A stretch of 64,000 bases of DNA from Cypionkella sinensis (GCF_042646385.1 NZ_JBHRTO010000001.1:1612001-1676000), one strand, 5' to 3'; positions 25,690 to 34,100 are shown, numbered from the stretch's first letter. Translations and numbers: made by a program. Notes: generated by a model not told the origin, from the letters alone.

Positions 25690-26627
25690 GCGCCTTGCTC
25701 GACGTTATTCTGCCGGTGTTCCTGCTGATCGGCTTTGGCTACGCGGCCGCAAGGGCAAAACTGTTCAGCGATACGGCGGTGGATGGCGTGATGCGCTATG
25801 CCCAAAGTTTCGCGCTGCCGGTGCTGCTGTTCAAGAACGTTGCCAACCTTGATCTGGCCACCGCCTTTGCGCCCGGCCTGCTGATCTCGTTCTACACCGG
25901 GGCAGCGGTCTGCTACGCCTTTGGCTTTTGCGTGGCGCGGTTTGGCTTTGGGCGGCCCTTGACCGATGCGGTGGCGATCGGCTTTGCCTGCACGTTTTCC
26001 AACTCTCTGCTCTTGGGCGTGCCGATCACCGAGCGCGCCTATGGCACGGCGGCGCTGGCGGGGAATTTCGCGATCATCTCGATCCATGCGCCGCTGATCT
26101 ATACCTTTGGCATCGTGTTCATGGAATGGGCACGCTCGCGCGAGGCGGAAAGCCGCAGCCACGCCGATCTGGCCCGGCAGGTGCTGCGCGGCGTGTTCAC
26201 CCAGCCCTTGGTGGTGGGCCTGATGATCGGCTTCGCCGTGAACCTCAGCGGCGTGCCGCAGCCGGGCTTCCTGATGGCGGCGGTCGAGATGATGGCGAAA
26301 TCCGGCCTGCCCGCCGCCCTGTTCGGCTTGGGCGGTGTGCTGCTGCGCTATCATCCGGCGGGTGACAAGGCGCTGATCGCCGTGGTCTGCTTTGCCTCGC
26401 TGCTGCTGCATCCCGGCATTGCCTACAGCCTTGGGCGATGGGGTTTTGGCTTGGATGCCAACGGCTTACGCTCGGTCACGGTCACCTCGGCGATGGCGCC
26501 GGGGGTCAATGCCTATATGTTCGCCAACATGTATGGCGTCGGCAAACGCATCAGCGCCACGGCAGTGCTGGTGGCGACCGGGCTGTCGATCTTCACCTCG
26601 TGGGGCTGGCTGCACATCCTGCCATAG
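25686..26627 (+). CDS. AEC family transporter
   Basis: The 313-residue inner membrane protein has about ten hydrophobic helices with a central charged loop (MEWARSREAESRSHADLARQ). Its opening LLDVILPVFLLIGFGYAAAR and the segments FSNSLLLGVPI and TSAMAPGVNAYMFANMYG are typical of the auxin-efflux-carrier-like family, which exports or exchanges small organic acids. The substrate is unknown. It is the last gene of the SPOR-dacC-tmk-holB-tatD-MBL operon, overlapping the MBL gene by 4 bp, and ends 6 bp from the convergent ureohydrolase gene. Confidence 0.9.
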   Translation: MSALLDVILPVFLLIGFGYAAARAKLFSDTAVDGVMRYAQSFALPVLLFKNVANLDLATAFAPGLLISFYTGAAVCYAFGFCVARFGFGRPLTDAVAIGFACTFSNSLLLGVPITERAYGTAALAGNFAIISIHAPLIYTFGIVFMEWARSREAESRSHADLARQVLRGVFTQPLVVGLMIGFAVNLSGVPQPGFLMAAVEMMAKSGLPAALFGLGGVLLRYHPAGDKALIAVVCFASLLLHPGIAYSLGRWGFGLDANGLRSVTVTSAMAPGVNAYMFANMYGVGKRISATAVLVATGLSIFTSWGWLHILP

Positions 26628-26633
26628 CGCAGC

Positions 26634-27590
26634 CTACTGGCCCGCGCGGGCATGGAAGATAAAGCCGAGGAAGTTCAGCAAGATCTGCGCCGCCAGAATG
26701 CTGGTGGATTGCGTCGGGTCGTAATCCGGCGCGACCTCGACCAGATCCATGCCGACAACCTCGTGGTTCTTCGCCACTTCCTGCAACATCTCCAGCACTT
26801 CGTAATAGAGAAACCCGCCATGGCTGGGCGTGCCAGTGCCCGGCGCAATCGAGGGGCAAAAGCCGTCAATATCCAGCGTCACATAAACCCGCGCGCCCTT
26901 TGGAATACGCGCAATCACGCCCTGCGCGCCAAGTTCACGCATCTGCCGCACCGACAGAATATCAGACCCCATCGCACGCGCAGCCTCATACCCCTCGCGC
27001 GCGGTAGAAGACACGTTGCGGATTCCCACTTGCGTCAGCCCCTTGACCCAAGGCTTCTCTGCCGCCCGCCGCATCGGTGATCCATGCCCCACCCGCACGC
27101 CGTGGCGCTCATCGACGAAATCCAAGTGAGCGTCGATTTGTAGGATATGGATATCTCCCTGCCCCTCAAACGCCTCAATACACGGGATATTCACCGAGTG
27201 ATCACCGCCGATCACCACCGGCAAGGCCCCCGCTGCCAGCATCGCCTGCACGCCGGTCTTGATATTGGCATGGCTGCGCGCGGTGTCGGTGTGGATGATA
27301 TCGGCATCGCCAATATCCACGATCCGCACCGAGGATGGCAGATAGGTGCAGTCATCCTCGTGATCATAGGCCCCGGCATGGCCAAAGCTGAACAGCGTCG
27401 ACGCCTCGCGCACCGAGCGCGGGCCAAACCGCGCCCCCGCCCGAAACTGGGTGCCAAAGTCAAACGGCGCACCCATCACGGCCACATCGGCGTCGATCTT
27501 GCTCCAATCCTCAACGTAAGGTCGTTTGCCGAAGGTCGAAATCCCGACGAAGGGCAGATTAAGGCGTCCGGTGTCGTAGCTGTTGGCCAT
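26634..27590 (-). CDS. speB: agmatinase-family ureohydrolase
   Basis: Enzymes of this Mn-dependent family hydrolyse a guanidino group to urea plus an amine; agmatinase makes putrescine. The 318-residue protein has VIGGDHSVN near residue 130, QIDAHLDFVDE near residue 155 and TLDIDGFCPSIAPGTGTPSH near residue 236. The metal-binding DAHxD and DxD are kept, but the usual 'LDP' after DID is FCP, which marks a subfamily apart from classic SpeB. It is the last gene behind a polyamine-type ABC transporter, so imported agmatine or another guanidino compound is a likely substrate. The symbol is tentative. Confidence 0.85.
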   Translation of the reverse strand: MANSYDTGRLNLPFVGISTFGKRPYVEDWSKIDADVAVMGAPFDFGTQFRAGARFGPRSVREASTLFSFGHAGAYDHEDDCTYLPSSVRIVDIGDADIIHTDTARSHANIKTGVQAMLAAGALPVVIGGDHSVNIPCIEAFEGQGDIHILQIDAHLDFVDERHGVRVGHGSPMRRAAEKPWVKGLTQVGIRNVSSTAREGYEAARAMGSDILSVRQMRELGAQGVIARIPKGARVYVTLDIDGFCPSIAPGTGTPSHGGFLYYEVLEMLQEVAKNHEVVGMDLVEVAPDYDPTQSTSILAAQILLNFLGFIFHARAGQ

Positions 27591-27599
27591 GATCTCTTC

Positions 27600-28574
27600 C
27601 TAGTGCGGTGTCACGCCACGCAGCCGTTCCGAACGGCGGCGCAGAAGTTCAACCGTGGCCAGCATGGCAATCGAGACGATCACGAGGATGGTCGCGACGG
27701 CAAGGATCGCCGGGCTGATCGCTTCGCGGATACCGTTCCACATCTGGCGCGGGATCGTTTGCTGTTCCGGGCCTGCGATGAACAGCACGGCAACCACTTC
27801 GTCAAACGAGGTGACGAACGCAAACAGCGCACCCGAAATCACGCCCGGCAGGATCAGCGGCATGATCACCTTGAAAAACGTCGTGCGCGGATTGGCACCA
27901 AGGCTGGCACTGGCACGGATCAGCGATTGGTCAAAGCCAGACAGGGTGGCGGTAACGGTGATGATCACAAACGGGATGCCCAAGGTGGCATGCGCCAGAA
28001 TGATGCCAAGATGCGAGTTGGCAAGGCAGCCTTTCGACGACAGCACCGGCGACAAGGCCCAGCCCAACCAGCTCTCCGGCGACACGCAGGCGCTGGAGTA
28101 GAAGAAGAACAACCCGGTGCCGATGATGATGATCGGCACGATCATCGGCGAGATCAGCAGCGCCATGATCAGGCGGCGATAGGGCATCTCGGGCCGCGAC
28201 AGCCCAAGCGCTGCGGTGGTGCCCAGCACGGTGGCCAAAATCGTCGCCCACATGCCGATCCACAGCGAGTTCTTCGCGGCCTTGACCCACGTCGCTTGCT
28301 CCCACACCTGGCCCCACCAAGTGCTGTCGCGCACGGCGTCGTCCGGGGCGTTTACGCCCAGGGTCAGCAGCGTGTCATACCAGCGCAAGGAATAGCCCGA
28401 CGGGTCCAGCGCCAACATCTTGTGGGTGAACGAGAAATACGGCTCGACGTTGAACGACAGCGGAATGACGATCAGGATCGGGGCGACCAGAAACAGGAAG
28501 ATCAGCGCGCACAACACGCGGAAGGTGTAATACCAGACGCGCTCCAGCGGTGAGGCATAGACGGGAAGGGCCAT
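27600..28574 (-). CDS. ABC transporter permease, PotC-like
   Basis: The 324-residue inner membrane permease has six or seven hydrophobic helices and the BPD_transp_1 (EAA-loop) pattern SASLGANPRTTFFKVIMPLILPGVISG near residue 228, which contacts the ATPase. It resembles the second permease of spermidine/putrescine-type importers. A ~60-residue periplasmic loop after the first helix is somewhat long. It lies 10 bp after the first permease and 9 bp before the ureohydrolase gene, within one minus-strand operon. Confidence 0.92.
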   Translation of the reverse strand: MALPVYASPLERVWYYTFRVLCALIFLFLVAPILIVIPLSFNVEPYFSFTHKMLALDPSGYSLRWYDTLLTLGVNAPDDAVRDSTWWGQVWEQATWVKAAKNSLWIGMWATILATVLGTTAALGLSRPEMPYRRLIMALLISPMIVPIIIIGTGLFFFYSSACVSPESWLGWALSPVLSSKGCLANSHLGIILAHATLGIPFVIITVTATLSGFDQSLIRASASLGANPRTTFFKVIMPLILPGVISGALFAFVTSFDEVVAVLFIAGPEQQTIPRQMWNGIREAISPAILAVATILVIVSIAMLATVELLRRRSERLRGVTPH

Positions 28575-28584
28575 GTGTGTCTCC

Positions 28585-29841
28585 TCAGCCGAGTTTCAGA
28601 CGGTCGATGCCAATTAGGCGATCATAAAGCCAATACAGGATCAGCACGGCGGCCAGCAGGATCGCCGCCAAGGCAGCCGCCATCGACCAGTTGGCCTTGT
28701 TCATGTGAAAGCTGATCAGGTTCGAGATCAGTTGCCCATCAGCGCCACCGACCAAGGCCGGGGTGATGTAGTAGCCAACCGCCAGAATGAACACCAACAG
28801 TGACCCAGCAGCGATGCCCGGCAGGGTTTGCGGCAGATAGATGCGGCGGAACGTGGTCCAGCTTGTCGCGCCCAGCGAACGGGCGGCACGGGCATAGCTG
28901 GGCGGGATCACCCGCATCACCGAATAGAGTGGCAGCACCATGAACGGCAGCAGAATATGCGTCATCACGATGATCGTGCCGGTCTGGTTATAGATCATGC
29001 GGATGCGGCCATCCTCGCTGAACGCCCCGATCCAGACCATCAGATCGTTGATGATGCCCTGCTCTTGCAGAATGGCGATCCACGAACTTGTCCGCACCAG
29101 CAGCGATGTCCAGAACGGCAACAGCACCAGGATCATCAGCAGGTTCGACTTCGCCATCGGCAGCACCGCCAGCAGATGCGCGATCGGAAAGGCCAGCAGC
29201 AGACAGGCCACGGTGATCACGATCGACAGCGCGAAGGTTTTCAGGAACAGATAGACATAGATGCGCTGGTTTTCCTCAACCCGCACCATATCGCCATTGG
29301 CGTCGCGCTGCATATCCGCCGAAACCATATAGAAATCAGAGGTGTAGGCGGATGACGCATTGCGCATCGCCACCCAGACCAGCGGATCGGCCCACATCTT
29401 GTTGCTGGCGATCAACGCATCCTTGTAGGGCGGTGTCATCTTTTCGGCAGCGCGTGCAGCAGATTTGAACACCGAAATCGTGCCGGGAACGGTGTAGTTG
29501 ATCCGCGTGCCCGCAGCCCCTGCGGTCTTGTCCTTTTGCATCTGCTTCAGGTCTGTGACCAAAGCGGCATAAGCCTCCTCTGGAATATCGCCACTCGCCG
29601 GGTTCGCGTTGAACCATGCCACCATCGCCGGCGCATTGGCGGAAAAGCCATCATGATTGACCGAGCGTTCCAACATTTTCAGGATCGGCACGATGAAGGT
29701 CAGCACCACGAACGCCAGCAGCGGCAACACCAGAAAGAACGCGCGCCATTTGGCTTTGCGTTGCGCTGCCGCCAGCGCGGATTTCAAGGGCCGTCCGTCT
29801 GCGGTGCGCAGCAGGTCAGGGGCAGAGGTCAGATCAACCAT
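28585..29841 (-). CDS. ABC transporter permease, PotB-like, with large periplasmic insertion
   Basis: The 418-residue inner membrane permease carries an EAA loop (SLGATSWTTFRRIYLPQTLPGI) near residue 335. PotB proteins are usually about 280-310 residues. The excess is a hydrophilic segment of ~140 residues (about 56-196) between the first hydrophobic helix (34-55) and the second (from ~197). This should lie in the periplasm and may interact with the binding protein. It is co-transcribed with the PotC-like permease. Confidence 0.92.
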   Translation of the reverse strand: MVDLTSAPDLLRTADGRPLKSALAAAQRKAKWRAFFLVLPLLAFVVLTFIVPILKMLERSVNHDGFSANAPAMVAWFNANPASGDIPEEAYAALVTDLKQMQKDKTAGAAGTRINYTVPGTISVFKSAARAAEKMTPPYKDALIASNKMWADPLVWVAMRNASSAYTSDFYMVSADMQRDANGDMVRVEENQRIYVYLFLKTFALSIVITVACLLLAFPIAHLLAVLPMAKSNLLMILVLLPFWTSLLVRTSSWIAILQEQGIINDLMVWIGAFSEDGRIRMIYNQTGTIIVMTHILLPFMVLPLYSVMRVIPPSYARAARSLGATSWTTFRRIYLPQTLPGIAAGSLLVFILAVGYYITPALVGGADGQLISNLISFHMNKANWSMAAALAAILLAAVLILYWLYDRLIGIDRLKLG

Positions 29842-29910
29842 GAGTCATCCTTGCAGTCGCGCAGCCGTCGGGCTGTCAGGACCAAGCGGGAAGGGAAAAA
29901 GCGGGGAAAA

Positions 29911-29937
29911 CCGGGCGCGGCGCAACACCGCGCCCGG
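29911..29937 (-). terminator. GC-rich hairpin between binding-protein and permease genes
   Basis: A perfect 10-bp stem CCGGGCGCGG/CCGCGCCCGG with a 7-base loop sits just after the binding-protein stop and is followed on the minus strand by TTTTCCCCG. Such hairpins usually cut or stabilise transcripts so that the binding protein is made in excess over the permeases. Confidence 0.7.
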
Positions 29938-29945
29938 AGATCAGA

Positions 29946-31016
29946 TCAGTTTGCCGCAAGCCATGCGTTGAAGCGGTCGTTCAGCTCTGCGTCATGGTCG
30001 ACCCAGAATTCAAACGACGACGGCAGCGCGTTCGCCATGTTTTCCGGTGCGGTCGGCACGTTCGGACCCATCAGGGTCTTGCCATCCTTATACATGATCG
30101 GCGTGGCGTTGGCCGAGTGACGGGCCGGGCCATACGAGATCTGCGTGGCTTGCGCCTGCATACCTTCGGTCGAGGTGGCATAGGCGATGAACTGCAACGC
30201 CTCGTCCTTGTTCGGTGCGCCCTTCGGGATCACATACATTTCGTTTTCGAAGATTTGCGCATCCCAGACGATCTGGAACGGCTTGCCCTCGCCGATAGCG
30301 GCGTTGAAAATCCGGCCATTGTAGGCGCTCGTCATCGCGACTTCGCCGTCAGCCAACAGTTGCGGCGGCTGCGCGCCAGCTTCCCACCACACCACGTCTT
30401 TTTTGATGGTGTCGAGCTTGGCAAACGCACGGTCCACACCTTCAGGGGTGCCCAAGGTGGTATAAACGTCAGCAGGTGCCACGCCATCCGCCATCAGCGC
30501 AAATTCCAGAACGGCTTTGGCGCCCTTGTGCAGGCCGCGCTTGCCGGGGAACTTGGTCAGATCGAAGAAGTCAGCCGCGGTTTTCGGGCCTTCGGGGAAC
30601 TTGGTGGTGTCATAGGCGAAAACGGTTGCCCAGATATCGGTGGACACGCCGCAATCGGTCAAAGCGCCGGGCAGGAAATCGTCTGCAACCGGGGTGCCAT
30701 CAGCGCCAGCAGGCAAAGCTGCCGGGTCGATCGGCTCCAGCACGCCTTCGTCGCACAGACGGATGGCGTCGGCATATTCCACGGAAGCCACGTCAACGGT
30801 GACGTTGCCAGCCTCGACCATGGCTTTGATCGGGGTGGCGGGGTTGTCGCTGTCGGTCATCGTGGCTGCGATGCCGGTTTTCGCGGTGAACGGCTTGACG
30901 TGTGCTTCGGTTTGCGCAGCACCGTAAGCGCCACCCCACGACATCACCGTCACATCGGCCTGCGCGGCAAATGCAAGGCTGGTCAGCGCGGTGGACAGAA
31001 CGAGAAGTTTCTTCAT
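29946..31016 (-). CDS. ABC transporter periplasmic substrate-binding protein, PotD/F-like
   Basis: The 356-residue protein has a signal peptide (MKKLLVLSTALTSLAFAAQA) and the SBP_bac_8/PotD-like start DVTVMSWGGAYGAAQTEAHV. Later segments such as VDVASVEYADAIRLCDEGVL and WWEAGAQPPQLLADGEVAMT are typical of the spermidine/putrescine binding class. It captures the substrate in the periplasm for the two permeases encoded downstream. The ligand (putrescine, spermidine, agmatine or another cation) cannot be fixed by eye. Confidence 0.92.
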   Translation of the reverse strand: MKKLLVLSTALTSLAFAAQADVTVMSWGGAYGAAQTEAHVKPFTAKTGIAATMTDSDNPATPIKAMVEAGNVTVDVASVEYADAIRLCDEGVLEPIDPAALPAGADGTPVADDFLPGALTDCGVSTDIWATVFAYDTTKFPEGPKTAADFFDLTKFPGKRGLHKGAKAVLEFALMADGVAPADVYTTLGTPEGVDRAFAKLDTIKKDVVWWEAGAQPPQLLADGEVAMTSAYNGRIFNAAIGEGKPFQIVWDAQIFENEMYVIPKGAPNKDEALQFIAYATSTEGMQAQATQISYGPARHSANATPIMYKDGKTLMGPNVPTAPENMANALPSSFEFWVDHDAELNDRFNAWLAAN

Positions 31017-31088
31017 CGAGGTCTCCCAGGTTGGATAAGGACGTTTGTTAAGTGGCTGCGTCCCTGCAGCCGGCCCCTTTGCGGGGGA

Positions 31089-32192
31089 TCACATTGGATC
31101 AAGCGCACGGGCATCCTGCGGATGCCAGCCAACCTTGATCTTTTGCCCTGCTGTCAGACGAGTCTGCGACAGGGTATTGCGCATTTTCATCACGAAATCA
31201 TCCGATCCCGCAACCCGCAATACTGCGCGCAGGATATCGCCCATGTAAATCACCTCGATCACCTCGGCGTCGATGGTATGGGCACCCGCGGGCATCATCT
31301 CGGGCTTGAATTCCACCCGCTCGGGCCGGATCGAGACCAAGGTTTTCTGGCCCTTTTCCTTGATGTTGACGGCGGTCGCGTCAATCAGCTCGCCCGTCGC
31401 CAGACGCACCAAAGCCTTGTCGCCGTTCAATTCTTCAATCGTGCCGGGCAGCTTGTTGTTCTCGCCGATGAACTGCGCCACGAAACTGTTGTCAGGGCGC
31501 TCATACAGATCAGACGGGCTGGCAAGCTGCTGGATGCGGCCATCGTTGAACACCGCCACGCGGTCGCTCATCGTCAAGGCTTCGCCCTGATCATGCGTCA
31601 CATAGACCACGGTGATGCCAAGGCTTTCGTGCAAATGCTTGATTTCAAACTGCATATGCTCGCGCAACTGCTTGTCCAGCGCACCCAACGGCTCATCCAT
31701 CAACACCAGTGACGGATCAAACACCAACGCCCGCGCCAAAGCGATCCGCTGCTGCTGACCGCCCGAAAGCTGCGCGGGGCGGCGATTGATGAAGCTATAC
31801 ATCTGCACCATGTCCAGCGCGCGCTTGACCTTGGCCTCACGCTCAGACTTGGCCATGCCGCGCACTTCCAGCGGGAACGACAGGTTTTCGCCCACCGTCA
31901 TATGCGGGAACAGCGCGTAATTCTGAAACACCATGCCGATGCCACGCTTGTGCGGCGGCACTTCGTTGATGTTGGTGCCGTCCAGCATGATCCGGCCATG
32001 CGTCGCAGTTTCAAACCCTGCCAGCATCATCAGGCAGGTGGTCTTGCCCGAGCCCGACGGCCCCAGCATGGTCAGAAACTCACCTTTACCAATCGACAGG
32101 TTCAGGTCTTTAACGACCAATGACACGCCGTCATAGCTTTTCTGAACGTGCTCAAAAGCGACGAAAGCGTCGTTCGGGCTGGTTGCAACCAC
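31089..32192 (-). CDS. ABC transporter ATP-binding protein, PotA-like
   Basis: The 367-residue ATPase has Walker A GPSGSGKT at residues 44-51, the signature LSGGQQQR at 142-149, Walker B VLMDEP at 163-168, and a C-terminal TOBE domain (about 285-360), as in PotA. I chose the GTG at 32192 because GGGGAG lies 7 bases upstream; the frame stays open further but without family similarity. It is the first gene of the operon ATPase - binding protein - two permeases - ureohydrolase. Confidence 0.92.
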   Translation of the reverse strand: MVATSPNDAFVAFEHVQKSYDGVSLVVKDLNLSIGKGEFLTMLGPSGSGKTTCLMMLAGFETATHGRIMLDGTNINEVPPHKRGIGMVFQNYALFPHMTVGENLSFPLEVRGMAKSEREAKVKRALDMVQMYSFINRRPAQLSGGQQQRIALARALVFDPSLVLMDEPLGALDKQLREHMQFEIKHLHESLGITVVYVTHDQGEALTMSDRVAVFNDGRIQQLASPSDLYERPDNSFVAQFIGENNKLPGTIEELNGDKALVRLATGELIDATAVNIKEKGQKTLVSIRPERVEFKPEMMPAGAHTIDAEVIEVIYMGDILRAVLRVAGSDDFVMKMRNTLSQTRLTAGQKIKVGWHPQDARALDPM

Positions 32193-32528
32193 GCCAATCT
32201 CCCCATGTGTCCGGCAGTTTTCCTGCGCTTGTGCTATACGCTTACGGCAAGGGCCTAGCAGAAGGCAATTCCCGATTGCGATGCCGGAAGGTTGCACGGG
32301 CAAACCGGTTCAATCGGGCATTTTGCGCCCTGTTTGCTGCTTAGAACGGCAGTTGATGAAGCTTGTGGCAGTCGGATCGGCTGGCACTGGTGCGAGGAAA
32401 CAGATTTTCAGCACAGGAATCTATCCAATGTTGGGCGCTAACTGATTCTGCCATGCTTGCGCGGAATCGCCCCTCTGCGGACAAATGCGACACGCTGCCG
32501 ATTATTTAGGCTAAGTTGAAAATGAAAA
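32193..32528. other. intergenic region upstream of the ABC operon
   Basis: No gene is visible. The part next to 32192 is the leader of the minus-strand transporter operon. I looked for guanidine-type (ykkC) riboswitch motifs because of the ureohydrolase and saw none. The part from ~32345 on holds nothing I recognise. Confidence 0.5.
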
Positions 32529-32563
32529 CGGGTTGGCGAGCGCTGCTCTAACCAACCCGAGGT
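32529..32563 (-). terminator. rho-independent terminator of tRNA-Leu
   Basis: On the minus strand the stem GGGTTGG/CCAACCC is followed by GTTTTCATTTT, directly downstream of the tRNA 3' end. Confidence 0.85.
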
Positions 32564-32567
32564 CCAG

Positions 32568-32654
32568 TGGTGCGGATGAAAAGACTCGAACTTTCACTCC
32601 GATTAAAGAACAGCGACCTCAACGCTGCGCGTCTACCAATTCCGCCACATCCGC
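32568..32654 (-). tRNA. tRNA-Leu (anticodon GAG)
   Basis: The minus strand folds as an 87-nt tRNA with encoded CCA. The acceptor stem is GCGGATG/CATCCGC, the D-loop has the TTGGTAGAC element, and the anticodon stem-loop is CAGCG-TTGAGGT-CGCTG, giving anticodon GAG. A long variable arm follows, as expected for leucine, and the T-loop is GTTCGAGTC. The discriminator base is A. Confidence 0.95.
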
Positions 32655-32824
32655 ACGACAGGGCCTCGGGATGGCGGCTGTTTAGCGGCAAGGCGCAGGG
32701 ATGAAAAGGGGGATTCTGCATGGATGCCGCGCTTGGCGCGCCATTCGCCCGTTCACCGTTGCAATCGCAGGGCGCGCGGGCCATTTCTGCGCAAGGAACG
32801 GCGGAACGAGACAGGAGCGCGGCG

Positions 32825-33478
32825 ATGACCAAGGTTGACTGGCAGCATATTGCGGGCCTTGCGCCCTATGCCGAAACCTTGGCCGCGATGGAAGCCCGCG
32901 CCGCCGCGATTGCAGCCGGCCAAGCGCCCGAGGCGATCTGGCTGCTTGAGCATCCCCCGCTTTATACCGCCGGCACCTCGGCCAAGATCGACGATCTGAC
33001 CGACCCGCATCGATTCCCCGTGTTCGACGCAGGGCGCGGTGGCCAATATACCTATCACGGCCCCGGCCAGCGCGTGGCCTATGCCATGCTTGATCTGAAC
33101 CAGCGTGGCCGCGATGTGCGCAAATTTGTCTGCGCCTTGGAAAACTGGGTGATCGCCACGCTGGCCGAGTTCAACGTCAAGGGCGAACGGCGCGCAGGCC
33201 GGGTCGGGGTATGGGTCGTGCGGCCCGATCTGCCCGCCAACGCCGATGGCACCCCGCGCGAAGACAAGATCGCCGCGATCGGGGTCAAGCTGCGCCGCTG
33301 GGTGTCATTTCACGGCATCTCGATCAATGTCGAGCCGGACCTGTCGCATTTTTCCGGCATTGTGCCCTGCGGCATCACCGATCATGGCGTGACAAGCCTG
33401 GTCGATCTGGGGCTGCCGGTCACAATGGCCGATCTCGACGCGGCGTTGATCCGCTGCTTTCCGCGCGCCTTCGACTGA
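32825..33478 (+). CDS. lipB: octanoyl-[acyl-carrier-protein]-protein N-octanoyltransferase
   Basis: LipB moves octanoate from ACP to the lipoyl domains of 2-oxoacid dehydrogenases and the glycine cleavage system. The 217-residue protein shows EHPPLYTAGTSAK near residue 42, GGQYTYHGPGQRVAYAMLDL near residue 70, KIAAIGVKLRRWVSFHGISIN (catalytic Lys) near residue 148, and FSGIVPCGI (catalytic Cys) near residue 178. I chose ATG 32825 behind AGGAG; a longer in-frame start at 32720 lacks family similarity. Confidence 0.95.
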   Translation: MTKVDWQHIAGLAPYAETLAAMEARAAAIAAGQAPEAIWLLEHPPLYTAGTSAKIDDLTDPHRFPVFDAGRGGQYTYHGPGQRVAYAMLDLNQRGRDVRKFVCALENWVIATLAEFNVKGERRAGRVGVWVVRPDLPANADGTPREDKIAAIGVKLRRWVSFHGISINVEPDLSHFSGIVPCGITDHGVTSLVDLGLPVTMADLDAALIRCFPRAFD

Positions 33479-33489
33479 CAGCGCCCTGC

Positions 33490-33514
33490 AAAAAGCCGGG
33501 GGGCACAGCCCCCC
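33490..33514 (-). terminator. rho-independent terminator
   Basis: On the minus strand the stem GGGGGG/CCCCCC with loop CTGTG is followed by GGCTTTTT. It ends transcription of the tiny secreted-protein gene and lies just after the lipB stop. Confidence 0.8.
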
Positions 33515-33546
33515 GCCGCCCCCCGCGCCGCGCCCTATCGCAATGT

Positions 33547-33735
33547 TCAGACGCCACTGCATCCCGGCACAAAGAAGCGAATCTCACCGCCCGGACAACG
33601 CCCGCTTTTACGCCCAAAGTCGGGCTGCGACATATCGACTGGGGCGGCGATGGCTTTGGCCTGCGCGACACCTGTCAGCGGTGTGACAGACAGGCTCAGC
33701 AGGATGGCGGCGGCCGCCAGAGACAACAGTTTCAC
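33547..33735 (-). CDS. tiny secreted protein with two cysteines, hypothetical
   Basis: A GTG at 33735 behind AAAGGATATTGC starts a 62-residue protein with a clear signal peptide (LLSLAAAAILLSLSVTPLTG, cut near AQA-KA). The mature part is only ~36 residues and contains GRCPGGEIRFFVPGCSGV, a short loop that two cysteines could close by a disulfide. A good ribosome binding site and a strong terminator just downstream (33490-33514) support a real gene. The frame stays open upstream, but that part does not look like protein. Function unknown. It is divergent from the FNR-controlled ctaD region. Confidence 0.6.
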   Translation of the reverse strand: MKLLSLAAAAILLSLSVTPLTGVAQAKAIAAPVDMSQPDFGRKSGRCPGGEIRFFVPGCSGV

Positions 33736-33983
33736 GCAATATCCTTTCAAAGGTTTGCGAAGCCACAAAACGTCAGCTTCCATAGCCACAGCTAGCCGCG
33801 TAAAGCATTGACAACACAGGGCCCGAAGTCTGGCCATCTCGGCGCACAGGATAGGACCAAGGTCTGTGCCGCACCTCTGGCCTGCCAGAATGTGATCTGG
33901 CAAAGCACGCCGCCCACCAAAGCCACTATTGGGCAGAAGGCTGATCCCCGCCGCGTCGAAATACACGCAGCTGCAAGATTTTC

Positions 33984-33997
33984 TTGATACAGATCAA
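33984..33997. promoter_or_regulatory. FNR/FnrL-type binding site upstream of ctaD
   Basis: TTGATACAGATCAA is a perfect match to the FNR consensus TTGAT-N4-ATCAA. It lies 103 bases before the ctaD start and about 50 bases upstream of the predicted ctaD transcription start, between ctaD and the divergent small secreted-protein gene, so either could be its target. FNR proteins bind this site when oxygen is low. Confidence 0.85.
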
Positions 33998-34006
33998 ACT
34001 CTGACA

Positions 34007-34035
34007 TTGCCCTGCCCCAAGGCTCAATCTAGATA
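34007..34035 (+). promoter_or_regulatory. ctaD: predicted promoter of ctaD
   Basis: TTGCCC (34007-34012) is followed after 17 bases by TAGATA (34030-34035), giving a predicted start near 34042 and a ~60-nt leader. The hexamers are moderate matches. Confidence 0.5.
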
Positions 34036-34100
34036 CGTCTTGTAATCCGGCATGGTCATCCCATGCGCGGGCAAGAATGCAACGACAACGGGAGACGCCA

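Noticed and set aside
29994..31712. A 572-codon plus-strand open frame
   Set aside because: It lies antisense to the binding-protein and ATPase genes of the ABC operon, whose domains are unmistakable.
32193..32528. Guanidine (ykkC) riboswitch before the ABC-ureohydrolase operon
   Set aside because: I looked for its conserved sequence blocks on the minus strand and did not find them. A covariance search of this interval would settle it.
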